Of a stretch of DNA of 64,000 nucleotides, positions 34,013-56,380 are shown one piece after another; within the stretch, counting starts at the first letter, position 1; every line of letters begins with the position of its first letter. This stretch comes from Lutjanus erythropterus (taxonomy: Eukaryota > Chordata > Actinopteri > Lutjaniformes > Lutjanidae): positions 38,279,534-38,343,533 of the forward strand of contig CM034600.1 of the NCBI GenBank assembly GCA_020091685.1, written 5' to 3'. The notes below the pieces were generated by a model that saw only the letters and a program-made list of their open reading frames with translations, was not told the DNA's origin and did not search any database. The translations under genes and the position numbers were made by a program.

Positions 34013-34814
34013 GTGAGTACATTTACTTTGTTTTTCTGTCACTCTCTCCTGTTAATGGATAATTTGACAGTTCTCAGGTTGTCAGGACTGTTTTATGTGG
34101 TTAAATTGGTGGAGTAACGATTCACTCATGCATCTGATTCACTGGACTAAGATATAAGTGCATCAATTCAGACGGTCTGTATCGGTTAAAAGCTGAACAT
34201 GAATCAGAATCAGCAGCACTAACGTGATCGATACATCTCATTAGGACACGCATGTGTTTCATTTTGGCATCAGTGAAGTGCCAGTGTAACTTTCCTCTGT
34301 TTCCTCCTCCTGCTCTACCTGCACCGCTCACTGGACTGCTGCCGCGTCACACACAACAAGCTTCTCCCTCTCCTCTCCTGTGTTTCCTCTTCATTTCCTC
34401 AAACAGACAACGCTGAAAACAGCAACAGAAGTGACGTTGTCTCACCACCAAACTTTATAAAGAGGAGGTGTGTTTTACAAGAAAGATGAGAAACGCTGCT
34501 GCAAATCATTTATACAAAACGTGTCTGACAGCAGAGAACAGAGACAATAATAATATTGCATAATATATTGCAATAATATTAATCAAGAAACATCAGACAT
34601 AATAACACTGACAGAACATTTTACTGCAACATGAACACTTACTTTAAGTACATGTATCTGATAATATTTCATACTTTTACTTCAGTAAGGTTTTGTGAAT
34701 GCAGCACTTTACTTGTAGTGAAGTTTTTTTACCATGTGATATTAGTACTTTGCTCAAGTAAAGGATCTGAATACTTTTACACTCGTGGTCACTTCAGAGA
34801 ATAATCTCATGTCT

Positions 34815-34815
34815 G

Positions 34816-34846
<31 letters not shown>

Positions 34847-34847
34847 T
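34815..34847. repeat. (ACAG)n microsatellite in unit 7 intron 1
   Basis: About eight GACA units; the duplicate in unit 8 (47703-47750) is longer and interrupted. Confidence 0.85.
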
Positions 34848-36279
34848 GCAGCTCAGCTAACATCAGACAGACAGAGGGATCGTGCATCACACACTGCATG
34901 ACATCAAACTTGGACAGGAGGAACTCGTTTACCTGTTTACTGTTCACCACAGTCAGACGAGGCCTTGAATACTTAACGGCCCAACTCAACTTGCACAGTG
35001 TGCATGTAATAACCAGCTCTGATTATGTGTTATATTAAATGTTACACCTGTAGTTTCACCTGAAATATCATCTGTCTGTGGGTCACTGGCTGCTGCTGCT
35101 GTACAGCTTTCTGTGGACGGCAGCACCGTGGCTTTTTGGAAAAGTTGAGGATGAGAATGAAACACTTCCTCTTCAGGGCAGATTACAGAGGCTACATGCA
35201 CGTTGGAGGCTTACTGCTGCCTCTCTGTTAGACTCAGTACTGCAGAGACGACATGATGGTGCAGTCAGAGAGAGACACTGAGAAATTACTTGCACAGTGT
35301 CATTTTGAAACTCAAAAGATGCAGGACTTTGAGAAAACATTTTGGGCTTCAGCCTCAGTAGCCACCCCCAAATTCACCCAATTGGGAGCTGGTCACTATA
35401 ATTCACAATATCAATAAATTTCCCAGGAAGGAGGGACAGAGTTGTGTTGTATGTTAGTAACAGAAGGCTGATCTTGTGTGACGGACTTTCAGGTTGTGCA
35501 AAGTGCAGCAGGATCAGATGTGAGCTGCAGAAGAAAACTTTTAACTGAAGAGGAGCAAAGTTATCAAGAAATGAGGATAATTCTGATCCCATCAGTCTTT
35601 TCACGCTAAATAGCTCAAATATGCTCTTCATTCTGTCTCTGGTAGAAGCAGTTTATGTTTATGTTTTATACAAATTTATCATCATATTTTTGCACTATTT
35701 CAGAGTTGATGGGACATTATTTTAGAGAAATGTCTATATCAAGATATGTTTATGTATCTGGAGGCTGAGGTTAAAATAGTGGTCCTAAGATAGAGGTTAT
35801 CCAGGGGTCTGTCAAAAGTTTTGATTCATTTGTTGAAATTATCATTATATAAAATATATTCTTTTACAAAAGGCTTCATATTTCAGCAAATAATATTTTA
35901 ATTTTATATGCAACCCCAAGTCCAAATTAAGTTTCTGAATTTGATGCTGCAACATGTTCCAAAATAGTTGGTTCAGGATCATATTTCCTCTGTGACACAT
36001 CAGCTTTTCTTTTAAGAATCAGTCAGTGTTTGTGAACTGAGGACTGTTGAAGTTTTAAAAGTGAAATTCTTTCTCACTCTTACTTGATATACGACTTCAG
36101 CTGCTCAACAGTCCTGAGTCCATGTAGTATCCTTTATACAATGATGAGGGTTTTAATGCAGTTTTTAATGCAGTGCTGATTCTGAGGGTCAAAGGTCACA
36201 GACATTCAGTGTTGGTTTTCAGTCTTATTCCTTACATGCAGAGATCTCTGGATTCTCTGAATTTTAATGATATTATGGA

Positions 36280-36560
36280 TTGTAGACGGTGAATTCTATA
36301 AATTCCTGCAGTTCTGTTGACAAACATTGTTCTTAAACTGTTGGACTGTTTGCAGTTTTTCATAAAGTGGTGAATCTCACCCCATCCATGTTTGTGAACC
36401 ACTGAGTCTTTCCAGGACGCCCCTTTAATACCCAATCATGATCCTGTCACCTGTTACCAGCTCACCTGTTCACCTGTGGAATGATCCAAACAGGTGGAGC
36501 GTTACACAACTTTTAGCCTGTTTGTTGTGTTGAAGGCATCAAATTCAGAAGGAGGGTATA
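36280..36560. repeat. Dispersed repeat copy in unit 7 intron 1
   Basis: Same family as 26770-27125; contains 'cctgtcacctgttaccagct' and 'cacctgtggaatgatccaaa'. It is duplicated along with the unit at 49060-49350. Confidence 0.45.
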
Positions 36561-36629
36561 TTTTAAACTTCTTAATCCAACAATCTATAACTCTTATTTT
36601 ATTAATAACACACACACACATTAATAACA

Positions 36630-36631
<2 letters not shown>

Positions 36632-36721
<90 letters not shown>
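36632..36721. repeat. (TA)n microsatellite
   Basis: About 45 TA units; Ile/Tyr-rich frames across it are artefacts. Confidence 0.95.
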
Positions 36722-36723
<2 letters not shown>

Positions 36724-37088
36724 ACTGGTCCATGCACATATAAATCTGTCTCAGGTGTCAATCTGATATCACCTAATAACGATGGAAAACAATAGAAGTG
36801 TTAAAAAAAAAAAGAATAGATTAGATTATTCCAATTAATGGACAAAATGAGGTTTCACTGATGTATCTTCTATCATGTAAGGGTCTTTGGCTGAGAAAAA
36901 TGAAGAACCTCTGGCCTCAAAATATCCAGATATTATTTATAAGCCATATCATCCAGTCCTACCTGCACTTCAACATCCTCAGTCACAGGCTGTGGTTGAA
37001 CTGGGCAGCTCCCAGTGTGACTCTGTGTTAATGTGAGGCAGGAAATATTGTGATCAGACAGTAACTAATGATTGTTTCTCTTTAACAG

Positions 37089-37420
37089 CTCTGCAGGATG
37101 GAAACACTGGTCTCGTCGATGCACAAATCACTGTCTATTCAGGAACTGAAGGACAAATGTCATTGTTCAATGTTCCTTTTCTCAGTGAGAGCAGGAGATA
37201 CTTCTGCAAGGAAACATGTCAAGAAAATCTTCTCATTGACACAACTGCTGCCAGAGATCAGAGAGGCAGATACAGGATTGAATATAAAAGAGTTTCTAGA
37301 GGAGCAGATGTTTTGTGACCATCACAAATCTGATGAAGTCTGACTCTGGACTGTACCGCTGTGGTTTGATTGGACCAGGAGATCATGAGTACCGTCAGAT
37401 TAGAATCATTGTTGTAGACG
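37089..37420 (+). pseudogene. Unit 7 V1 exon
   Basis: Reads LQDGNTGLVDAQITVYSG, then a one-base loss and later gain change the B strand to GQMSLFNVPFLSES, removing the canonical Cys. RRYFCKETCQENLLIDTT and GRYRIEYKR follow, and another one-base loss in a T run (gatgttttgtgacc) makes a stop. MKSDSGLYRCGLIG continues in the shifted frame to VVDG|GTGAGT. Confidence 0.72.
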
Positions 37421-39227
37421 GTGAGTTTGTACTAAAGTCATGAAAATGTTCTTTCTAGTCTGAAGAAAAGTTTGATTCTTCACTGACAGACAGATTTCTT
37501 CACTGATAAATTCTCATTTATAACCAACAGGTCTGTAACTAACTGATAAACTGAAACTGGGACACACACAGTTATTGTTTCAAATGATATTTTTAATTTT
37601 TAATTAACCTGGGAACCAGATGAATCTCTGAGCTCATGTTTCATTTGCTCTGTCAGATTATTCACATTTGTAAATTAGTCTGATGATGTCATTTTAGATG
37701 TGCTGTACAATATTTTTCATACGTTTTCATTTCGACATGTTTCAGTGTGACAGTTTAAAAATCTGTGCTGACTGTATATCAGTTCAGTCAGCTCTCTGTT
37801 CTGATGAACAGTCAGAAAATAAGCATGTTGAGACTGAAACAAGAATTTATTGAAATCAACTGAGCTGTTGTGCTCTGAGCTTTAACCCTTTGATGCACAA
37901 ACTGTCCAAACTCTCTACGACACAACATGGGTCAAATATGATTCATATTCATTTCATTATTTCATACATGACTGAGAGTTTTTTTAATATATATATATAT
38001 AATATATCTTACAGTCAATTTTGTTTATTTATTCTTCCATGTATTTGATGTTTTTTCATATTTTCTTCCTTGATAATTTATTACTTCATGAAGTTTACAC
38101 ACATGGATCAAACAAAAGAGGAAATACTTTAATGATGACTTTCTTAGAATAATTATTTTAGCAAAGATTTGCATCAAACAATGATATATTCAATATTTGA
38201 AATTTCCACTCTGTGTGTTTCATATATATAAATATTACTGATAACTGATGACTCTAATATTGAACACTAGTCTATCTGTAGTGAACTGTGCATGGACGCC
38301 TTAGTTGGTGGAGATATTTGTCTGATTAATTTTAATAATGAATAAGTCTACATGCAGCTTAGTTAGTTTGTTGCTGAGAGGTGTAGGTACCCCACTGAAC
38401 CTCACTCATGATAGGGATTGGAGATTCCAGCTGTTTCCGTGAACCAGGAATCTCCTGAAGGTCATACGCCTGCGTTGTTTAAGTCTGTCCTTCACACACG
38501 CCGCCTGTTGCTACGACAGAATGGACGGTTTGTTGAGGTTCTCAGATTGAACCCACTGGGGTCGGCCACGGTCCTGACAGAGAACCAAGAAGACAAACAA
38601 ACACCACCAAAACTACATCTAGTATTTTCCATAAATAATGATTTGCAACAATAAAAATATTAAATGAAAATCTGGAAAATATATATTAAATGATCAAATA
38701 CACTTATTTCAAAGATACAGCAAAGACACAATCATTCAGTAAGTGAGGAAAAATGAAAATAAGGATTTGTGATGATCAAAAAAGTTAATCAAGGAATACA
38801 TCTAAAACTGAATAATGAAAGTGATTTATTGCAAAATAGTAAAGAAAGAAAATAAAACTCAGTCGGGTCTTTTTGACCGAGGCTCAGTTTAAAATGAATG
38901 TGATTCTTTGCAAACAGAAAAGTACAAACAAATTTAGTTATCATCACTGTTAACCATTTACACAATGAAAGAAATTTATTGTTTCATTAAAGCATCAAAA
39001 CAGATATAATGAAATCAAATCTAATTTTAGGCAGATTGTGAGATTATGATGTGATAAATCTTTGGTGAAAGAATCTAAATCACTTAAATCATTAAACAAT
39101 GATCATCAGTCACAGACTGTTTGATCTGAGCAGCTTCAAGTGTGACTGTAGATCAGATCTGAAACAGGAAATATTGTGATTTCTTACAGAAACTAAAGAT
39201 GGTAACTGTTGTTCATCTTTTCAACAG

Positions 39228-39556
39228 CTGTGCTGGTTGGAAATTCTACTGAAGAAAAACCTTCTACACAAGAACTGGAGGAAATATTGTTGTTGAATGC
39301 TCCTTTACTAGTGGTGGAAGCAGGAAGTACTTCTGCAGGGATGATTGTAAAGAAGAAAACATTCTTGTTCAAACACCTGGTGATAAAGTTCAGAAAGGCA
39401 GATACAGCATTGAATTTATAAGAGCATCTACAGGAGGATCTGTGTTTGTGAGCATCACACAGCTGAACAAGTCTGACTCAGGACGGTACAGGTGTGCAGT
39501 GGACAGACCTTTATCACTAGATCCCTACCATGAGTTCAACATCATGGTCACAGATG
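39228..39556 (+). pseudogene. Unit 7 V2 exon
   Basis: AVLVGNSTEEK, then a one-base loss in an A run (unit 8 has six A, this copy five). In the shifted frame ECSFTSGGSRKYFCRDDCK, GRYSIEF, VSITQLNKSDSGRYRCAVD and MVTDG|GTGAG are complete, so a single base separates this exon from an intact V domain. Confidence 0.72.
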
Positions 39557-39729
39557 GTGAGTTTCCACTTTAAGTGCTCTATTTGAAAAGTGCACTGAGA
39601 TAACTTCTGTTATGATTTGGTGTTCTGTGAATGAAATGAAATGAAAATGGAAGAGAATTATCATGTTTGTGTCTCTGGAGGTCTGAAGAAAGTTCTTCTC
39701 CTTGTATCTGTCTGTTTTGTTGTTCACAG

Positions 39730-39862
39730 ATTCAACCACTTCAGGACCAGACTTCAAACTACCAGCTTCAACAACATCAGTCCCATCAGTCTCTCACACC
39801 AACAACCACAACACAGAGTTTCAGTTCTGACGAGCAGGAAACTGAAACAATACCAACTACAG
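39730..39862 (+). pseudogene. Unit 7 stalk exon (+1)
   Basis: DSTTSGPDFKLPASTTSVPS, then an extra base in a CT run shifts the frame and gives a stop. The shifted frame would continue Thr/Pro-rich to the donor. Confidence 0.6.
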
Positions 39863-40087
39863 GTCTGTCCACACACTGTATCTGAGAGAGATAAAAGTCT
39901 TTGACTGAAAGAGATTATATTTATCTGTCTTTCCAGCTCCAAACAAAGTCTGTCAGTTAGAGACAGTTTAGCTCTATGAACTTTTTCCACCTCAGTCATG
40001 TGAAATGAATAGAAACGACATGTCAGTGACAACAGAGAAGATTCCAGCTGCAGGCATGAAATCAAAGTCTGTGTTAATTCCCAGTAT

Positions 40088-40088
<1 letters not shown>

Positions 40089-40121
<33 letters not shown>
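40089..40121. repeat. (GT)n microsatellite
   Basis: About 16 GT units in the stalk-TM intron of unit 7. Confidence 0.9.
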
Positions 40122-40124
<3 letters not shown>

Positions 40125-40655
40125 AACACTAGAACCACCAAGGAAGGCAATTTGACTGCTGTTACATGTTGCCATGTTATAGCTTATTTTAAATTAAAAC
40201 ATTGTTATTTTATTAAATATTTTAGACAGATTAGGAGACACTACATGGACTGTTTGACAGTGGGGTTAAACCTGTACTGCCTTGTTATTCTCACATTGTA
40301 CACAGTGTAATGTTTACTTTCTCACTTTAAAGAAAATGTATGTGGGTAATCATAGTAACCATAGTAACAGCAGCGCCAGGTAGGAACGTGTTCTAACATG
40401 ACGGCGTTTGCTGCAGCCTGGTACAAGAACACAGTGTGTTTTTGTGTCATCAGTTCTCAGCATCGTGTCCTGAGTGAAGTTTCATCAGCAGATTCTTTGA
40501 CAGTTACTTTGATATATGAATGTGTGTATTCATGTAAACTGTATTTTTTGTTTTGAGGATTTGATTATTTTGTTAAAGTCCTGCAGTTATTGAGGTGTTA
40601 GTATTAATGAACAGGGCCTCAGGTCAAACTTTTTCTTCTCTTCAACCTCTCACAG

Positions 40656-40754
40656 ATGTGGTTCTGTATACAGTCGTGAGCCTTGTCACCGTTGTCATCA
40701 TCTTGGGGCTGGTGCTGATGATAATCTGCATTCAGAGGAAGAGCAAACCTGATG
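40656..40754 (+). CDS. Unit 7 transmembrane exon
   Basis: Intact: DVVLYTVVSLVTVVIILGLV, then LMIICIQRKSKPDG|GTGAGG. No charged residue in the helix. Confidence 0.7.
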
Positions 40755-41780
40755 GTGAGGCAACTTACACAGGAACACACACAACAGAAACTTCCCATTT
40801 CTCACCAACTGAGTTTTTGCCAGTCAGTCTTGCATAAAGGTTTCAACCATTGATTGCAACAATACACATTTCAGTTTGACAGTGTGGTTCTGCTCATGAA
40901 ATCAGGGTTTATCTAGAGGGGTGGCATCGTAGTTACCATCCCTAAAAGATGCCTCTCCTCTCCAGCTGCCACCCCAGATTTTCACAACCTAATTTAAAAA
41001 ATAGTTCTGAAAAGTTGAGTCTGCAAGCAAAGCTTTGATGTCCAAGTGCCAGTGAAGTTTCAGTTTTACTCAGCTCGACCTGTTTAAAGCAATTATACAC
41101 CAAATAACTAATCAGAGCTGATACTGTATGCTAATACATAAAGGCATGATGACAATACAGATGAGCCGGTGGTTGTTGATCCAGCCCTGTAACTGTACAG
41201 ATTTGGTGTCATATGACCATAAATTCTGAGAAACCATGAATTGGTTACAAGATTTAATAGCCAAGAGTTTGATCTTTGAAAGATTTTCTGGAAAAATTGA
41301 AGAGTTAAAAACCAGAATCCTCAAAATACAGTTTTGTCCCAATTCTAAAGAATGACTAACATACTGTTGAAATAGTTTTCTGTTGTTTGTAGGTTTAATA
41401 AACTCAGAGTCAGTTCTGGTTAGCAGGTGAAATGACTTCACAGTGACCTCCAGGCTACACTGTGCTAACAGTAGATCACCACGAGACTTATGCTCTGTTC
41501 ATGCAGGGAGCAACACTACGCCTGGCGCCTGCTGGGATCTGCAGGTCTCACTGCGCTCTTCATGTGAACAGTCAGGTGGTCTCTACATGGTAACCATGGA
41601 ACGGTCCAACGTCCCTTTAGTACAGGAAGATTTGTTTTTGTTTCTTGTGTTTCTCTGTGGTTGGTGCTTCATCATTGACTGTTTTTCTGTTGTTTCAACC
41701 AACAAGAGTGATCTTCAAACCTCATCACCACTTTCAGTTATTACTCATTATAATCAAGAAAATATTCTTCTGTTCCACAG

Positions 41781-41824
41781 GTTTGATAACCAGAGAAAAC
41801 ACACTCAACAACACAAACATGGAG
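41781..41824 (+). CDS. Unit 7 juxtamembrane exon
   Basis: 44 bases, phase 1 to 0, GLITRENTLNNTNME; one codon longer than in unit 6. Confidence 0.6.
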
Positions 41825-42796
41825 GTGACTTTCTTTAACTCTTGTTTACTCACTGTTGGATCAGATGAACCAGTGTATGAGATTATCATTAGAGATTAAC
41901 TGAGATGATCCTGACCTGCTGTGGAATGGAAACATAATCTGAAGACATTTTCAAATTATATTTTCTTAAGGTGAACTTTAGAGTAACACTGGTTACTTTA
42001 AAATGAACTTCCAATACAGTTATTAATTATCTGTTAAAAATGTAGTCAGTAATGTAATCAAAGTATCATTATATTAAAGTAATATAACTGATTACTGAAA
42101 TCTTGTGAAATTATTTAGTCTAATGTAGTCAAATTAATGCAGATTATTGTTCTAAATTAATCAATTAGTTGTTTGGTCCATGAAATGTCATCTTATCTTA
42201 TATCAGTTGAAGTTCAGCTCATAGTGAAACAGTTCAACTATAAACCCAAACACCAAACATGTCATGGTGGGAATCCACAATGGTACAGTGATACTTTAAG
42301 GCAACATTTACATTTTAACAGTTTCCCATGACTTTATTATCAAATGAAGTACATTAAACAATTAAAATTAAACTTTGCCCACCTACTATATGAATCCATT
42401 TCTTCCAGATTGTAAAATGACAGAAAAAGACAGTTTTGTGGCGAGAGATGATGGAGCAAAACCATGTGAGTCAGCTTCAAAAGAAGAGAGCCATGTGACA
42501 AATTAAAACACTGCTGTTAGCTTGGGTTCTTTCTTTCCTCTGTTTTGAATGCAGTATCATAGACAGCTAACGATCAGTATCAGGACTGATCAAGGCACGT
42601 GAATCGATCAATATCGGCTAAATAAACCTGATAACATGCTGATCCAGAGCTGCAAGACAAGCAGGTTAAGGTGACAAAACAGCAGAATTCAGTGAAGAAA
42701 AGGCAAAATACATCAATGAAACCTGTTATTGAATGTTTATCTCTCCTTTCTCTCAAAACACAAACACAGAAATCTTTTGTTTTGTGTTGTTTTCAG

Positions 42797-42912
42797 ATGG
42801 CCGACTATGAGAACTGTCCTCGCCTCTTCATCTGAAGACATGACCTACCTGACCCTCCATCCAGCCACCAGGGATCTGAACCAATCTACTCCACACCACA
42901 CACACATGACAT
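42797..42912 (+). pseudogene. Unit 7 tail exon
   Basis: Reads MADYENCPRLFI then TGA. Two bases are missing before the segment SSSEDMTYLTLHPATRDLNQ, which is open in the next frame. The lost frame held the second Tyr motif. Confidence 0.6.
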
Positions 42913-42960
42913 GGTTTGGATTCACACCTGGATTCTGTTCCTGTGCTTTAAGGCTCCTCT

Positions 42961-45900
42961 TGTTTTGTAATGTGATTTAAATCAGATTTAACTATGTATG
43001 TATCAAGGCTCTGTGCTGAAACATGAAAGTATTTTCTACTGTGATGTGAGACAAATGAACAGATGAAATGTTAATATTTTGTCCTTTTGTCTCATAATTG
43101 TTGGATGTGCGACCTTCACTGGATTTCCTACCTTCACCTCACAGTAAAATATTTTACTTTTCCTCAGTTACATTTGTCTGTCAGCTTTAGTTACTAGTTC
43201 CTTTTCAGAGACATTTTTCGTACCTGAGTGGTCCATGGAGAACACACTGAGGAGCCTTCTTTTATACCGGTTGGGCTCTCCTATTGTGAGATCAGGTTTT
43301 GTTAGTTTTCTGAGGCTCCTCCTTATTTCACTGTAAATGCAGTGAAGGAGAGAGACGTATTACTTCATGTTTCAGTGGGTGCACCTGTGATGGTACCCAG
43401 ACTCTGAGAACAAGATATAAACTGTCTCTTAAGGTCTCTGATGAGCTCAGCAGTTTTCACAAACACAATCATAAATGAATATTGTATAAGTGGAGTCAGG
43501 GTTTATGGGGACCTGAGACCTGACTTTTACACCTACATGGGGACACTGATGTCTAAGGACATCAGGTCATAAAAAACTTATCAAAGTGCAGAACGAAGAG
43601 TGTACATGAATAAACATGAAATTAACATTTCCACATTACCCAGGAAGTGTAATAAGTTACTTTTCACTCATTACTCACTTAGTTATCTCAGTCGTTATAT
43701 TACTTTTAAGTCCCACAAAGCTTTTGTTTTTGTTGTCCACATGTTGGCTTACTTTGCAAGGCAGCTAGATTCTTGAGATCACACAAAACAAAGAAGCAGG
43801 AGAAACGGTTTCTAAAGACGACTTCCCAGATGATTCTGTGTAACAAAGCAGCATGTCAGGTTAGATGTCGACTGTAGTGGAAACAAAGTGCACCAGTAAT
43901 ATTCATCCACAAACATCAGATACAATAGTAAAACACTGACAGAGAACATTTTACTGCAGAATGACATCTTTTACTTTTGATTCTGTGAGCAAGTTTTGCT
44001 GATAATTCTGAAATAATTTTACATACTATGAATTAATGAATTAATTAATTACTGCAGGTTTCTAGCCTCATTGTTGTGGAGTATTTTCCTAATGTGGTAT
44101 TAGTACTTTTACTTCTGAGTAAAGCATCCAAATATTCTTTCCTCCACTGGTGACACCACACTGACACTGAAAACACTGAACTGAATATCAGCTGAAGAAA
44201 TGGCCTGATGGCCTGCTTTGTTGGTTTCTGCTCATTTTCCAACATTTCTCTTATTCTGTAGAAACAGCATAAGGTCATAGTCATGGTTAATTGGTGATAA
44301 GTTACAGTAAATCTAGAGGTGTTTTCATATTTGTTGCTGTATAAGTCAAGTCCTTTGAGATGTTCTACCGATAAAAATGTTTAAAAAGGCATTAAAAAAA
44401 TAAAACTCTAGTAGTTTATTTTTCTCATGTTCTCTCACCTACTGCTGTTGTGCAACAGGCGTTTCAGCAGTTAAATGTTACTTCCTTGTCAGCTGTTTGT
44501 GACATTATGAAAAATATGGTCAAATAAATTCTGTGTTCGTTTGTGGTCATGCACTGTAAAAAAAAAGTTGAGATGACTCAATAGCAATACACTGTAAGAG
44601 TTTTTGAGTCCAACTCAAATGCTTAACTTTTGAAATAAATTTGAAAAACCTTTGCTGAACTATAATCTCTAATTCAGAAAATTTTCTTCTTTAGATAAAC
44701 TTGAATCATTGAGGGTTTTGTAGTGTCTGAAAATTAAATAGTTTTAATTGAAAATATTACAATTCTAACATTAAGAACATTTTATTTTCAGTTCAATGAA
44801 TTCATTCACTTAGTATTTTTCATTTAAATACCATATTTTGAGTTTGAAATTCAAAGCTTTAAGTATATCTGAAGAGAAAGTAAATTATCTCAACAAAAGA
44901 TCAGTAGTTGGTGAAACATTTTAAAAACTAAAGGGCTCAAAATTTTTGGAATTTGTTGCCTTAAATTACTATTTATTTTCACAGTGTAGGAAGCTTGACA
45001 GTTTTTTAGACATGTAAAGATCTAAGCAAATACAGCTTTTCATTTCTTCTTTTCTCTGCCTGAACTTGCAGCTAAAAACAGATGACAGTCAAAAATGAGC
45101 AAAACTGTGAATTGAATGAGGAACTAATCAAAGTAAAGGAACAAAAATGGATGGACCAGACTGTTTCTATTGATACTTGACAGGTCTGATACATTTCAGT
45201 CGGCATAACAGAAAGTATTTTTAGTTTAACTGGTACTTTATTTTCACACTAAACCACTTTGTTCAGTTGTTTTGCTTATGCAACAATTCAGCTAAATCAA
45301 CAGTGACAGAAATGTCAGACCTACAGATTGTTTTCATTAAAAAAGACCTAATGAACAGTGCCACACGTGAACTACCTGACAGTAAGTAAGATGTATGCTA
45401 TGTTAAATATGACTCAGGGTCATAACACTGGTTTGTCACAAAAATATGACAACCAAATCACTTCCAAGTAAGGGATAACCAAAGTAGGTGTGCATTTGTG
45501 TTTAAGAGTAACACCGTCTTAACTAAAGGTGATGTGAGCAAATAATGTCCACATATACAGTGATGTAGCAGCACCTCAGATTCCTCTCTCTGTAGAATGA
45601 GTAAATTAATGTCTGAGTTATTTATTCATAAGTAAATGTTAATAATGTTCATAAATCAATAAATGTTTCTATATAGATTGAGGACAGTTTATTTACTTGT
45701 AACTTCCAGAAGTTTTTTTCTTTTTAAAACACGGTCCTTTTTGAAGATATTCCTACAAAAGGCTGCTGTGGAACATATAAAGCTGCTTCTTTACTCAACC
45801 TCATTAATTAGTCTCTGTTCCCTTTGACTGCTTTGATGAGGAGAAACAGAAACATGTTGAATTGATTTTAAACAGATAAAATATTTTGGTGGTGAAACTT

Positions 45901-46140
45901 TGCAGAAATAGAGTGAAAGTTTTTCAGCCTGTTTGCTGACACATAAAGCAGGTTAGACATCCTTCTTTAGGAAAACTGAACAATCAGCTGTTCACTCTCT
46001 CACTTGTTTGTATCACCTCCAGTTAAGAAGTGCGTGTGAGCTTCAACAGCTATGTTTAATGATATGTTTAATGTTGCTATAGTTATAAGTTAAGAGGATG
46101 AATTTTGAACGTGCATATCAGTCGTACATTATACAGTTTT
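42961..46140. other. Spacer between units 7 and 8
   Basis: About 43000-43270 is the 3' flank shared with unit 6. 44590-44986 is an inverted-repeat element. About 45311-45560 repeats 33525-33760, marking the start of the segment duplicated to make units 7 and 8. No gene seen. Confidence 0.5.
44590..44986. mobile_element. Inverted-repeat MITE (CACTGTAA ends), copy 2
   Basis: Starts 'cactgtaagagtttttgagt' and ends 'ttttcacagtg'. The left half aligns with 14272 onward ('tccaactc', 'ttaacttttgaaa', 'aactata.atct'). More diverged than copy 1 at the right end. Confidence 0.55.
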
Positions 46141-46209
46141 AATGCACACCTGCCAGCCAATCAAATTTAGCCAGACAATGAGTTTTAATTCACACAAATG
46201 TGCAGGAAA

Positions 46210-46355
46210 CCTGCTGTAGGAACAAAGACTGACAGAGGAGAGGAGAGCAGAGAGCTGTGTGTCGTGTTTAGAGGAGGGACTCCATCATTTAGAGAAGTAA
46301 AAGTTCCTGGTTTACCAGTGAAGAAAGAAGAGAGACAACAGTAAAGAGCCTCAAG
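46210..46355 (+). promoter_or_regulatory. Conserved 5' region of unit 8
   Basis: The conserved purine-rich block ends at the ATG. About 55 bases before it, 'gccagccaatcaaa' holds a CCAAT core. No convincing TATA box at the expected spacing. Confidence 0.35.
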
Positions 46356-55651
<9,296 letters not shown>

Positions 55652-55740
55652 CCGAGCCGTACCAAGATGATGTACTCCACTGTTACTTAGCTCAATGCTG
55701 CTGCTGCCACATTTACTGCCGCCAACAGAAAGCTGAGTGG

Positions 55741-56292
55741 GTCACACTTTATTTTACAGTGCACAAAACGACGTCAGAAGCTGTACTTTATATTTAATTA
55801 GTCAAAAACTAGAAATAATGCATTGTTTTTAAATACAGCTAAGACCTAATTAGACACCATATACCCAAGAGTGCACTAATAAACATAACAAGACATACTT
55901 TGTATGAAAAAATAATTTATTAGACAGTATTAGTCTGGGAGTCAGGTTCACCTCAGGTTTTTGTTCACTATTATTTCCTGTCAGTCTATAACCTGAGCCG
56001 CTCTTATCACAGATCTTTTGGCACTATACTTTGTGGTTATTATGGAGGAAACACTGTCTGCCTACAGAATACAGTAAGTTTGTGCAGTAACACACAGACA
56101 AAACAGATATGATTTCACTTTAGTTTACAGTACAATTCTGTCCTAAATTCCCCTCTAATAAAGTCTAATAATGGATCTAATAAAGGGTCTAATTCTGTCT
56201 ATCAAAGAACATATTATTTCTAGTTTCTATCTGATTTAATACAAAGTGCAGCTTGTTATATGTTATTAGTGCACTGTAAAATTAAGTTTGAC
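55741..56292. mobile_element. Inverted-repeat element with TTTTACAGTGCAC ends, copy 2
   Basis: Left end 'cacactttattttacagtgc' and right end 'gtgcactgtaaaattaagtt' are inverted repeats of about 22 bp. The interior matches 9980-10298. It lies just after the unit 8 stop, so it may form part of its 3'UTR; it contributes AATAAA-like signals. Confidence 0.65.
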
Positions 56293-56380
56293 TAAAAGTG
56301 ATTCACATGAAAATCTGTGACTTTTACATGTAATAATCGAAAATATGTTATATTTCTGTCCTCAGTACAAATGTGCTGCT

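Larger units (their letters stand above)
33970..42960 (+). pseudogene. Unit 7: two-V receptor broken only by 1-2 base indels
   Basis: Exons are leader 33970-34012, V1 37089-37420 (332 nt), V2 39228-39556 (329), stalk 39730-39862 (133), TM 40656-40754 (99, intact), juxtamembrane 41781-41824 and tail from 42797. Expected lengths for open exons would be 333, 330 and 132, so each of these carries a net one-base change. The tail has lost two bases between ENCPP and SSSED. No independent nonsense substitution was found. The ancestral tail would carry MTYLTL, close to but not strictly an ITIM (Met at -2). Compare with unit 8, where different positions are hit. Either a very young pseudogene or a sound gene in an imperfect assembly. 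Confidence 0.65.
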
